DNA of 64,000 nucleotides from positions 78,434 through 142,433 of the forward strand of contig WQXY01000002.1 in the NCBI GenBank assembly GCA_009781515.1. Reading direction: 5' to 3'. A model generated the notes under the pieces. It was not told where the DNA came from. It searched no databases and worked only from the letters and a program-made list of their open reading frames with translations. The DNA comes from Oscillospiraceae bacterium (GTDB taxonomy: Bacteria > Bacillota > Clostridia > Oscillospirales > Oscillospiraceae). Made by a program: the position numbers and the translations under genes. Of this stretch, positions 29,233 to 37,634 are shown piece after piece. The stretch's first letter is position 1; each line of letters begins with the position of its first letter.

Positions 29233-30138
29233 ATGCATACTCATTTGAAGAAAACACTTGGAGACCGCATGTTTTCATGCCTGTCGGGACTGTTCTTTGT
29301 GCTCTTTACACTCATGTGTGCCTTCCCGATTTATTACCTCTTTATCAACACAATTAGTGATAACAGGCTCGTCTTGGCAGGGCAGATAAACCTGTTTCCG
29401 CGAGGTGTCCATTTTGAAAACTATCTTGCACTGCTTCGTGTAAACGACCTGTTTGACGCAACAATGATATCGGTATCCCGTACTGTTCTCGGAACGTCGA
29501 TTATGGTGCTTACATCAGCCTTTATCGGCTACCTTGTCACTCAGCAGAAAATGTTGGGGCGTACAATCGTATACCGTTTCATAGTCATTACAATGTACTT
29601 TAACGCAGGGCTTATCCCGTGGTTTCTTAACATTATGATGCTCGGACTGACAAACAATTTCTGGGGATATATCATTCCCGCCATGGTGCAGCCGTTTAAT
29701 ATTATTCTCGTTAAAACCTATATTGAGTCCCTGCCAAAAGAGCTTGAGGAGAGTGCATTTATAGACGGTGCGGGGCATTTTACCGTTTTCCGTGCGATAA
29801 TAATGCCGCTTTGCAAGCCGATACTCGCAACGATTGCAGTGTTTGGAGCCGTCGGGCATTGGAACTCATTTATCGACTCCATTATTCTAATGGGTGCAAG
29901 ACCCGAGCTTCGGACTTTGCAGCACCTGCTCTACACATATCTCAATCAGGCAACAAACCTTGCAAGACTTATGCAGGGCGGCGGTAATATTACCGCGCAG
30001 GACGTCCAAGCTGCCTTAAACGGCAGGATAGTATCGCTGACTGTTGCTATGGTGACGATAATTCCGATTTTGCTCGTATACCCTTTTATGCAAAGATATT
30101 TCCAAAAAGGCTTAATGCTCGGCGCAGTTAAGGGATAA
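29233..30138 (+). CDS. Carbohydrate ABC transporter permease (LplC/YtcP-like)
   Basis: EESAFIDGAGHFTVFRAIIMPLCKPILATIAVFGAVGHWNSFIDSIILM. Confidence 0.92.
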   Translation: MHTHLKKTLGDRMFSCLSGLFFVLFTLMCAFPIYYLFINTISDNRLVLAGQINLFPRGVHFENYLALLRVNDLFDATMISVSRTVLGTSIMVLTSAFIGYLVTQQKMLGRTIVYRFIVITMYFNAGLIPWFLNIMMLGLTNNFWGYIIPAMVQPFNIILVKTYIESLPKELEESAFIDGAGHFTVFRAIIMPLCKPILATIAVFGAVGHWNSFIDSIILMGARPELRTLQHLLYTYLNQATNLARLMQGGGNITAQDVQAALNGRIVSLTVAMVTIIPILLVYPFMQRYFQKGLMLGAVKG

Positions 30139-30140
30139 CA

Positions 30141-30203
30141 CAACCCCCGCAAACACAACCCCCGCCGTCTGCGACGGCACCCCCTTCGACGCGAAGGGGG
30201 CAC
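30141..30203. repeat. Dispersed repeat family B
   Basis: CAACCCCCGCCGTCTGCGACGGCACCCCCTTCGACGCGAAGGGGGCAC preceded by a partial copy CAACCCCCGC. Confidence 0.85.
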
Positions 30204-30229
30204 AAGATGAGTTATAGGAGGATAAAAAA

Positions 30230-31912
30230 ATGAAAAGAATTATTGCGGCATTATTAATTGTTTGTATGCTCACTTTTGCTGTGGCAGCGTGCAGCGGCGG
30301 AGGAGGCAGAAACAGGGGCGAGGTAATTGACCTTGTTGTGTACTCTCAGCTTGCCAACTATTTTGGCGAAATGATAGGCTGGAGTGCGGAAGTCATGCTT
30401 GAGGAGTTTAATGTCAGACTTCAGATTATTAATGACGGAACTCCCGGAACCTTCCAAACACGTATGGAAAACGGTTTCTTGGGCGACATCATTCTCTTTG
30501 GAAGTGACGGCAGAGAATACAGAGAAGCTTCACGTGCAGGCTTACTCTTTGACTGGCTTGAAGAAGACCTGCTCTTTGACTACGGTGAGTATATTTGGGA
30601 TCATTTTGAAACTGCACTTAACAAAAACAGAGCGATTACCGGCACATTGCACGGTTTCGGGCATAATATAGCAGGTAACTCGTCAGACCCCGAGGCATTT
30701 TTCTATTATCCGCGTATGCGATATGACCTGTATGAAAAGCTCGGTCATCCGCCGATTAATTCGCTTAATGATTTTATTCCCGTGCTTGAGCAAATGGTGG
30801 CACTTGAGCCGATGACAGAGCATGGTACAAAAACCTATGCGGTGTCTTCCTTTACGGACTGGGACGGCGACATGGTTATGATGGTTAAGTGTACTGCGGC
30901 TCTTTACGGGTGGGAAGAGTTTCACATCGGGCTATACCACGCGACAACACAAGAGTGGGAGGGTGCATTGGAGCCGAACGGTTGGTACTTAAACAGCCTG
31001 AAATGGCACAATCAGCTTTATCAAAGAGGTCTTTATGACCCCGATGCAATGACTCAAGACTGGATGGGCTTTATAGAGAAAATCCAAAACGGAGCAGTCA
31101 TGTTCACTCTCATTGAGTGGATGGGCAGTGCCTTTAATATTGATGACAATACAAGCAAGGATAAAATGATGCTTGCAGTCACAGCAAACGACCAGACAAA
31201 TCTCGTTAACGGTCTGAACATACACGGCGGCAACCGCATTTGGTCAATCGGTGCAAACTCTCGCTATCCCGAGCTTGCAATGGAAATAATCAACTGGTTC
31301 AGCACTCCGGAGGGTACTTTAATCTATAATTACGGTCCAAAAGGTGTTACATGGGATTATGACAGAGACGGCGAGCCGTACATGACCGAACTTGGTCTGC
31401 AAACACAGCAGGACAAGAAAACGGAAATAGCTTACGGAAGTTTCTTTGGTCCTTATGAAGACGGCGAATTCCAACATAACAATACCACATGGTCGAGAGA
31501 TGCCGTAAATCCGGACTCCCCGGGCGGCAACACCTTTAACTACGAAACATGGAACAGCACACTGCTTGCACTTGAAATTAAACCTGTCGAGCAAAGATGG
31601 CGCAACTGGACGGGTTACAACAGAGCGGACGAATGGTTTAATGCAACAGGTAATGTAGCATTTGCAGTGGCAACTGACTATACGGCAAGCGTCAGAAGCA
31701 GAGACCTCAACCTTACATGGGAGCAGGTTACAAGATGTATACGCGAGGGCTCATGGCGTGCAATATATGCAAACTCCGATGCCGAGTTTGAGCAGATTGT
31801 CGCACAAATGATTGGCGATGCCTTGGATTACGGTTATGACCAGTGCGTCGAGTGGATACTCGGAGAAGCCCAGCTTCGCAGGGAAGCCGAAAACAGAGCA
31901 CTCGGAAGGTAG
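30230..31912 (+). CDS. Extracellular solute-binding lipoprotein (LplA-like)
   Basis: Lipobox AVAAC; SBP-like FYYPRMRYDLYEKLGHPPINSLNDFIPVLEQM; follows LplB/LplC-like permeases. Confidence 0.9.
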   Translation: MKRIIAALLIVCMLTFAVAACSGGGGRNRGEVIDLVVYSQLANYFGEMIGWSAEVMLEEFNVRLQIINDGTPGTFQTRMENGFLGDIILFGSDGREYREASRAGLLFDWLEEDLLFDYGEYIWDHFETALNKNRAITGTLHGFGHNIAGNSSDPEAFFYYPRMRYDLYEKLGHPPINSLNDFIPVLEQMVALEPMTEHGTKTYAVSSFTDWDGDMVMMVKCTAALYGWEEFHIGLYHATTQEWEGALEPNGWYLNSLKWHNQLYQRGLYDPDAMTQDWMGFIEKIQNGAVMFTLIEWMGSAFNIDDNTSKDKMMLAVTANDQTNLVNGLNIHGGNRIWSIGANSRYPELAMEIINWFSTPEGTLIYNYGPKGVTWDYDRDGEPYMTELGLQTQQDKKTEIAYGSFFGPYEDGEFQHNNTTWSRDAVNPDSPGGNTFNYETWNSTLLALEIKPVEQRWRNWTGYNRADEWFNATGNVAFAVATDYTASVRSRDLNLTWEQVTRCIREGSWRAIYANSDAEFEQIVAQMIGDALDYGYDQCVEWILGEAQLRREAENRALGR

Positions 31913-31913
31913 T

Positions 31914-31984
31914 AGCGGGGTTGTGTAATGGTAGCACCCATGACTCTGACTCATGTCGTGAGGGTTCAAATCCTTCCCCCGCTG
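31914..31984 (+). tRNA. tRNA-Gln (anticodon CTG)
   Basis: Acceptor AGCGGGG/CCCCGCT; D-arm GTGT-AATGGTA-GCAC; anticodon arm CATGA-CTCTGAC-TCATG; T arm GAGGG-TTCAAAT-CCTTC. Confidence 0.9.
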
Positions 31985-31990
31985 CATAGT

Positions 31991-32052
31991 CTCGAAAGTT
32001 CCTTTAACGGAACTTTCGAGCCATTAGAAGAACGCCTTAACGGCGTTCTTCT
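31991..32052 (+). terminator. Two tandem perfect hairpins downstream of tRNA-Gln
   Basis: CTCGAAAGTTCC-TTTAAC-GGAACTTTCGAG (31991-32020) and AGAAGAACGCC-TTAAC-GGCGTTCTTCT (32026-32052). Confidence 0.55.
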
Positions 32053-32214
32053 TGTATAAACAACATTTTAACTATAAACATATAAATAATACTTGCAAAC
32101 ACATATAATTTGTGCTAAAGTACACAATGTCTTTTAATAAATTAAAAGACGTTAAGAAAATTCAATTTCGTATATGAATTTTCCACACATTTTAAATCTG
32201 AGAGGTTTAGAGCA

Positions 32215-32424
32215 ATGAAAGACGGAATTCACCCCAATTATCAGCAAACAACAATAAAATGTGCATGTGGTGAGGTTATTGATACCGGAAGCACGAGCAA
32301 AGACATTAAAATCGAAATTTGCTCCAAGTGCCATCCGTTTTATACAGGCAAGCAGAAACTGGTAGACACCAGCGGACGCGTTGACAAGTTCAACAGGAAG
32401 TTTGGACTAAGTCAAAGTCAATAA
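32215..32424 (+). CDS. rpmE: 50S ribosomal protein L31 (zinc-binding type)
   Basis: [64 protein letters not shown]. Confidence 0.97.
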   Translation: MKDGIHPNYQQTTIKCACGEVIDTGSTSKDIKIEICSKCHPFYTGKQKLVDTSGRVDKFNRKFGLSQSQ

Positions 32425-32435
32425 CTACAAAAACG

Positions 32436-32468
32436 AAAAAACCCGTGCCCAAAAGGTGCGGGTTTTTT
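32436..32468 (+). terminator. Intrinsic terminator
   Basis: AAAAAACCCGTGCCCAAAAGGTGCGGGTTTTTT after rpmE. Confidence 0.8.
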
Positions 32469-32482
32469 AGCAGGAGTAAGAA

Positions 32483-33766
32483 GTGAGTATTGATAATTTT
32501 GAAAGAATTGAAAAATCAAGAGAACCCGAGCGGGCGATAATTGTCGGGCTTGCAGCTGAGAGCATGAAAAGGTTTGAGCACTCAACAGAAGAAAGCCTTG
32601 ACGAGCTTGAAGCGTTGCTTGAAACCGCAGGTGGTGTTTGCCTTGGCAGGGCACTTCAAAACCGTCCGAAGCCCGACCCGCGAACATTTGTCGGTGAGGG
32701 AAAGGTTAAGGAAATCAAGGACCTCGCAAAAGCGAATGACTGTACGGTGGTTGTTTTTGACAATGAGCTCTCACCGTCGCAGATGCGAGCCCTGACAGAG
32801 GACTTGGAACTTCGTGTTATAGACCGCTCGTCACTGATACTTGATATATTTGCAGGGCGCGCACGTACACGTGAGGGGCGGCTTCAAGTGGAGCTTGCTC
32901 AGTATAATTATATATTGCCGAGGCTTACGGGAATGTGGAAGCACCTTGTCAGCCAGACAGGTACAAGCGCACCGATAGGCACGCGCGGACCGGGTGAAAC
33001 GCAGCTTGAAACAGACAAGCGGCATATCAGAAGAAAGATTGATAAGCTGCGTGACGAGCTTCGGGAAGTTATACGTGTGCGCGATACACAAAGGCGTCTT
33101 AGGGGCAAAAATGAAATGCCTGTCATCGCACTTGTAGGATACACAAACGCAGGCAAATCCACATTGCTTAACAAACTGACAGGAGCTGACATACAAGCGG
33201 AAAACAGGCTCTTTGACACGCTCGACACTACAACACGCCGCCTTACAGTCAGCGATGTTAAGGAAGCGCTCTTATCCGATACAGTCGGTTTTATCCGAAA
33301 ACTGCCGCATCATCTTGTCGAGGCATTTAAGGCAACACTTGAGGAGTTAAAATACGCTGACCTGCTTATACATGTTATTGATGCATCCAGTCCCGAGTGT
33401 GAAGAGCAGATGCGTGTTGTTGACAATATGATAAGCACCCTCGGTATTGCACAAACACCGAGAATTGAAGCATACAACAAATGTGACGTAGAGGGCAGCG
33501 ATATCAGGCGGCATGGCGAGAACATTGTAGAGATTTCCGCAAAAACAGGGCAGGGAATAGACAGGCTCCTTGAAATGATAGAGGAGAGTCTTTCCTCGGT
33601 AAATAAGAAAGTAACTCTCCGTTTGCCTTATGATAAGGCGGGTCTTGTTGAAATGATACATAGGGAGGGTGCCGTCAAGGACACACGCTACACAGAAGAT
33701 TTTATCGAAGTCGACTGCATCGTCGGCCAAGGGCTACTGAGCAAAGTAAATGACTATATAGTATAA
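32483..33766 (+). CDS. hflX: GTPase HflX
   Basis: GTG start; GTRGPGETQLETDKRHIRRKIDKL, GYTNAGKSTLLNKLTGAD, DTVGFIRKLPHHLVEAFKATLEE. Confidence 0.97.
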   Translation: MSIDNFERIEKSREPERAIIVGLAAESMKRFEHSTEESLDELEALLETAGGVCLGRALQNRPKPDPRTFVGEGKVKEIKDLAKANDCTVVVFDNELSPSQMRALTEDLELRVIDRSSLILDIFAGRARTREGRLQVELAQYNYILPRLTGMWKHLVSQTGTSAPIGTRGPGETQLETDKRHIRRKIDKLRDELREVIRVRDTQRRLRGKNEMPVIALVGYTNAGKSTLLNKLTGADIQAENRLFDTLDTTTRRLTVSDVKEALLSDTVGFIRKLPHHLVEAFKATLEELKYADLLIHVIDASSPECEEQMRVVDNMISTLGIAQTPRIEAYNKCDVEGSDIRRHGENIVEISAKTGQGIDRLLEMIEESLSSVNKKVTLRLPYDKAGLVEMIHREGAVKDTRYTEDFIEVDCIVGQGLLSKVNDYIV

Positions 33767-33799
33767 AATCATGATATATATCAGCAGTTTCCTCTTTTA

Positions 33800-33898
33800 C
33801 GTCATTGCGAGGAGCTATTTATAGCGACGTGGCAATCCAGACTACACGGTTACAATAGGTATATCATCTGGATCGCCACGCTTACGCTCGCGATGACG
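33800..33898. repeat. Dispersed repeat family A (full element)
   Basis: CGTCATTGCGAGGAGCTATTTATAGCGACGTGGCAATCCAGAC...CATCTGGATCGCCACGCTTACGCTCGCGATGACG. Confidence 0.9.
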
Positions 33899-33905
33899 GA
33901 GTTCG

Positions 33906-35168
33906 CTACACCATATCTAACGCTTGTTTAATATCCTCAAGTATGTCGTCGATGTGCTCCAAGCCGACGGACAAACGAACCGTACCTGCAGATATACCTG
34001 CTGCAGGAAGCATATCTTCGGGGAGCTGACGATGTGTTGTTGTGGCGGGGTGAAGCACGCAGGTTCTAATATCGGCAACATGAATTACATTTGAAGCAAG
34101 CTGGAGTGCGTCCATAAATCTGATTGCTGCAGCCTTGCCGCCTTTAACCTCAAAGGTTATGACGCCGCTTGCACCCTTGAGATATTTTTTCGCAAGTGTG
34201 TGGTATTTGTCGCTATCGAGACCCGGATATTTAACATGCTCTATTTTGTCACTGCCGCTAAGAAGCTTTGCAACCTGCAGAGCATTATCACAATAACGCT
34301 CCATACGCAAAGAGAGCGTTTCGAGACCGAGATTTAACAGAAAAGCCGAATGTGCAGACGGATACGCACCAAAATCACGCATAAGCTGCATACGGGCTTT
34401 TACTATATATGCTGCCTTACCATAAGTATCGGTATAAATAATGCCGTGATACGAAGCATCAGGAGCAGTCAGTTCGGGAAATTTGCCTTTTTTCCAGTCG
34501 AAAGCTCCGCTGTCAACAATAACACCGCCGACTTGAAGAGCATGACCGTCCATATATTTTGACGTTGAATGAATGGAAATGTCCGCACCGAACTCAAAAG
34601 GCTTGCAGAGCACGGGAGTCGGGAAAGTATTATCAACAATAAGCGGCACATTTTTTGAGTGTGCGGCTTTGGCGAATTTTTCGATGTCGAGCACTGTCAA
34701 AGCAGGATTGGCGAGGGTTTCACCAAAAACAAGCCTTGTGTTATCCTTAAACGCGGCGGTAATTTCTTCAAACGAGGCGTCATTATCTACAAAAATGCAC
34801 TCAATGCCGAACCTTTTTAGGGTGTAGTTGAAAAGATTTATCGTGCCGCCGTAAATTTGAGAAACGCTGACGAAGCTGTCGCCTGCGCTGCACAAATTTA
34901 ATATTGCTATAAGTGTTGCAGCCTGACCCGATGAGGTGCACATTGCGGCAACACCGCCCTCAAGCTCTGCAATCTTTGCTTCAACAGCCATAACCGTGGG
35001 GTTGGCAAAGCGTGAGTAAATAAGGCTTTTTGTGGGTTCGTCAAAAACAGAGCCAATTTCCTCGGCACTGTCGTATGTATATGTGGTGCTTTGAACGATA
35101 GGCACTACACGCGGCTGTGTGTTGCCGGGTGAATATCCGCTGTGCAGGCATTTAGTTTCATCTTTCAT
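33906..35168 (-). CDS. O-acetylhomoserine aminocarboxypropyltransferase/sulfhydrylase (PLP-dependent)
   Basis: MKDETKCLHSGYSPGNTQPRVVPIVQSTTYTYDSAEE; HSTSKYMDGHALQVGGVIVD; VRLSVGLEHIDDILEDI. Confidence 0.92.
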   Translation of the reverse strand: MKDETKCLHSGYSPGNTQPRVVPIVQSTTYTYDSAEEIGSVFDEPTKSLIYSRFANPTVMAVEAKIAELEGGVAAMCTSSGQAATLIAILNLCSAGDSFVSVSQIYGGTINLFNYTLKRFGIECIFVDNDASFEEITAAFKDNTRLVFGETLANPALTVLDIEKFAKAAHSKNVPLIVDNTFPTPVLCKPFEFGADISIHSTSKYMDGHALQVGGVIVDSGAFDWKKGKFPELTAPDASYHGIIYTDTYGKAAYIVKARMQLMRDFGAYPSAHSAFLLNLGLETLSLRMERYCDNALQVAKLLSGSDKIEHVKYPGLDSDKYHTLAKKYLKGASGVITFEVKGGKAAAIRFMDALQLASNVIHVADIRTCVLHPATTTHRQLPEDMLPAAGISAGTVRLSVGLEHIDDILEDIKQALDMV

Positions 35169-35180
35169 CTATAGTATCTC

Positions 35181-35264
35181 CTTATCACACAATCCTGTGA
35201 GAGTTTGTGCCGTTCCGGCGTAGCCGGGCTCCGACGGTCATATATGTCGGAGAGGTACAAACTC
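35181..35264 (-). promoter_or_regulatory. Structured leader candidate upstream of the sulfhydrylase gene
   Basis: Minus strand: GAGTTTGT...ACAAACTC enclosing CTCCGAC/GTCGGAG and CCGGC-TAC-GCCGG, then TCACA-GGATTG-TGTGA just before AAGGAG. Confidence 0.4.
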
Positions 35265-35270
35265 CAAATG

Positions 35271-35291
35271 GCTTTTAACTGAAAGTTAAAA
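35271..35291 (-). terminator. Perfect hairpin after xerD-like gene
   Basis: Minus strand CTTTTAACT-TTC-AGTTAAAAG shortly after the stop codon. Confidence 0.45.
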
Positions 35292-35298
35292 GACTATA

Positions 35299-36183
35299 CT
35301 ATGCTCTGGGATGTGCTTTTTCGTATACATCCTTGAGCTGTTGATTAACTACCCTTGCATAAACCTGTGTTGACGAAATGTCGGCATGACCGAGCATTTG
35401 CTGAAGAGACCTTAAATCAGCACCGTTTTCCAAAAGATGTGCTGCAAAAGAGTGGCGCAGCATTTGTGGAGTGATGTCCTCGCTGATTTGAGCGGCTTCC
35501 AAGTAGCTTTTTAGGATTTTCCAAAAACCTTGGCGCGACATTCGCCCGCCGCCCGTGTTTACAAAAAGTGAAACCTCACCTGTAACTGCCATAGCAGGGC
35601 GTGAAAATGACAGATAATGACTGATAGCCCTGACAGCGGTTGCATAGAGAGGAATTGTCCGCTCTTTGCCGTTTCGGCATGTTATAAGGCCTGTAACAAG
35701 GTTGACATCGGAAATATCGAGCGATATAAGCTCGCTGACCCGAATACCCGTTGCATAGAGTGTTTCAAGCATTGCCTTGTCACGGCAGCCCTTGATGTCG
35801 TTTATGCCCGGTTGGTCAAGCAGGCGTTCGATTTCTTCGTTTGTGAGAATGGTCGGAGCTTTTTTGGCAAATGAAATTGTATCAAGCTCGGCGGTCGGGT
35901 TTGTTCCGCTAAAACCGTCGTCCGTCATACGGCGGAAAAATGCCTTAAGCGAGGCGATAAAACGTGAAACCGTAGCAGGAGAGCGGCCTCTGTCGAAAAG
36001 CAGTGAAATGTAAAACTGCACATCTTCTTTGGTTACACGGTCAAAATCACCGATTTCGCCATTTTGTAAATAATCGGAAAATTGTGTAATATCACGGATA
36101 TATGAAGAAACGGTGTTGTCTGCAACACGCCGCTCCTTGGTTAAATAGTCTTTGTAGTTATTTATATATGTAGCATCGAACAA
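35299..36183 (-). CDS. Tyrosine recombinase XerD-like
   Basis: TTG start with GGAGG upstream (LFDATYINNYKDYLTKERRVADNTVSSYIRDI); ATGIRVSELISLDI, LRHSFAAHLLENGADLRSLQQMLGHADISSTQVYARV. ORF track start 36342 extends into noncoding sequence. Confidence 0.92.
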   Translation of the reverse strand: MFDATYINNYKDYLTKERRVADNTVSSYIRDITQFSDYLQNGEIGDFDRVTKEDVQFYISLLFDRGRSPATVSRFIASLKAFFRRMTDDGFSGTNPTAELDTISFAKKAPTILTNEEIERLLDQPGINDIKGCRDKAMLETLYATGIRVSELISLDISDVNLVTGLITCRNGKERTIPLYATAVRAISHYLSFSRPAMAVTGEVSLFVNTGGGRMSRQGFWKILKSYLEAAQISEDITPQMLRHSFAAHLLENGADLRSLQQMLGHADISSTQVYARVVNQQLKDVYEKAHPRA

Positions 36184-36350
36184 GTGATTTTTCCTCCAAA
36201 TTGTAGAAACGAGTAGGAGTAGTTTACAATAGAGGGGATAAATATACAACAACAAATTGTAGTTTTTTTTAGTTTTGTGATTAATTCCAAAAATATTCTT
36301 AAAATGACAGTTTTTATTAAATAGATTAACGGTATCTTGCAAATCTATTT

Positions 36351-36467
36351 GCTATCATAGATTAGTGTCTGTTAATGAAATGTAATGAAAAAGAGCAACC
36401 TTGTCTGAACGAAGTGAGTTTGGTTGCTCTAATGAAATGAATTATACAGACACTTAGATAGGATAGC
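36351..36467. mobile_element. Candidate non-autonomous MITE-like element
   Basis: Terminal inverted repeats 36351-36372 and 36446-36467 with exact core AGTGTCTGT/ACAGACACT; internal hairpin AGAGCAACC/GGTTGCTCT (36392-36400/36422-36430); no ORF. Confidence 0.5.
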
Positions 36468-36575
36468 TCTGATTGGCAAGATACTGAAAATCTATTGCTC
36501 ATAAGCATGAAAAATCGCAATAAACAGCGAAAAATGAAGAAAAAGGGAGATAGAGAGATATAGTTCGCCGAGAAT

Positions 36576-36592
36576 GGTCAGGAAAGGTCAAA
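36576..36592 (+). promoter_or_regulatory. CtsR operator-like heptad repeat
   Basis: GGTCAGGAAAGGTCAAA vs consensus GGTCAAANANGGTCAAA. Confidence 0.75.
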
Positions 36593-36636
36593 ATGGCGGT
36601 TGCGGTGATGCTATGAGTGGAGTAGAATAACATCAA

Positions 36637-36659
36637 GGTCAAAGATAGTCAAAGTCAAA
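36637..36659 (+). promoter_or_regulatory. CtsR operator-like heptad repeat (with a third half-site)
   Basis: GGTCAAAGATAGTCAAAGTCAAA. Confidence 0.8.
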
Positions 36660-36720
36660 AAGTGCTCTTTAGTAAAAGCTATAAGCACAAGAGTAGAACA
36701 AAATGTAATGAGAGTATAAA

Positions 36721-37176
36721 ATGGGAATTAGCGATGTAATAGCAGAATTTATTGATGAGATGCTAAGTGAAGCTGACGGAACTGCAGAGCTGCAGCGTGC
36801 CGAGCTTGCAGGCCGCTTCAACTGCGTGCCGAGCCAAATCAACTATGTTATATCTACAAGGTTTTCGCCTGAACATGGATACATCGTAGAGAGCAGACGC
36901 GGGGGCGGCGGCTACATCAGAATAAAACGTATAGCCATGGAAGCGAAGTTGCTCATAATGCATACCATTAATACAATCGGCGAGAGTATTGACTCAAACA
37001 CAGCGGCGGCACTTATCGCAAATCTAAAACAAAATAACGCAATAAGCAGCGATGAGGTAAGTCTGATAATGTCGGCGATAAGCAATAACGCACTTAGACC
37101 GCTCTCTGCGGAGGGAAGAAACATAATAAGAGCATCAATACTAAAGCAAATGCTGATACATACGAAAAATATATAA
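36721..37176 (+). CDS. ctsR: Transcriptional repressor CtsR
   Basis: MGISDVIAEFIDEML...VPSQINYVISTRFSPEHGYIVESRRGGGGYIRIKRI. Confidence 0.96.
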   Translation: MGISDVIAEFIDEMLSEADGTAELQRAELAGRFNCVPSQINYVISTRFSPEHGYIVESRRGGGGYIRIKRIAMEAKLLIMHTINTIGESIDSNTAAALIANLKQNNAISSDEVSLIMSAISNNALRPLSAEGRNIIRASILKQMLIHTKNI

Positions 37177-37203
37177 GAAGTACAACTTAGGAGGTACACT
37201 ACA

Positions 37204-37617
37204 ATGAAATGTCAAAAATGCGGAAGAAACGAAGTAAATTTCCACTACACGTCAGATGTAAACGGGCAAGTCACACAAATGCATCTATGCTCTGATTGTG
37301 CGGAGCAGTCGGGATATAATATCGATCAAATGTTTGGTGATATGTTTACGGGAATGTTCCCAATGAGAAAACAGTCGTCCTTTTTGCCGTTTGCAATACC
37401 GGTTTTGCAAATCGGAAGCGGATTTGCGCCCGCGCGGCAGACAGAGCATACATGCAAATGCGGCTGCAGCCCGAATGTCTCGCAAACAGAAGTTGAAGTT
37501 GATGAGAAGCTAAAGCAGCGCCGCGAATTAAACCAACAAATGCGTATTGCCGCAGAAAATGAAGATTTTGAAAAAGCAGCCGAGCTTCGTGATAAAATAA
37601 AAGAACTCGAAGCTTAA
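37204..37617 (+). CDS. mcsA: McsA-like zinc-finger protein with UvrB/UvrC motif
   Basis: MKCQKCGRNEVNFHYTSDVNGQVTQMHLCSDCAEQSGY; C-terminal RRELNQQMRIAAENEDFEKAAELRDKIKELE. Confidence 0.9.
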   Translation: MKCQKCGRNEVNFHYTSDVNGQVTQMHLCSDCAEQSGYNIDQMFGDMFTGMFPMRKQSSFLPFAIPVLQIGSGFAPARQTEHTCKCGCSPNVSQTEVEVDEKLKQRRELNQQMRIAAENEDFEKAAELRDKIKELEA

Positions 37618-37634
37618 ATAAGGAGTAATCTACT

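Noticed and set aside
35299-36183. xerD-like gene as integrase of an integrated element
   Set aside because: Sequence looks like a housekeeping XerC/D recombinase and no phage or conjugation genes flank it.
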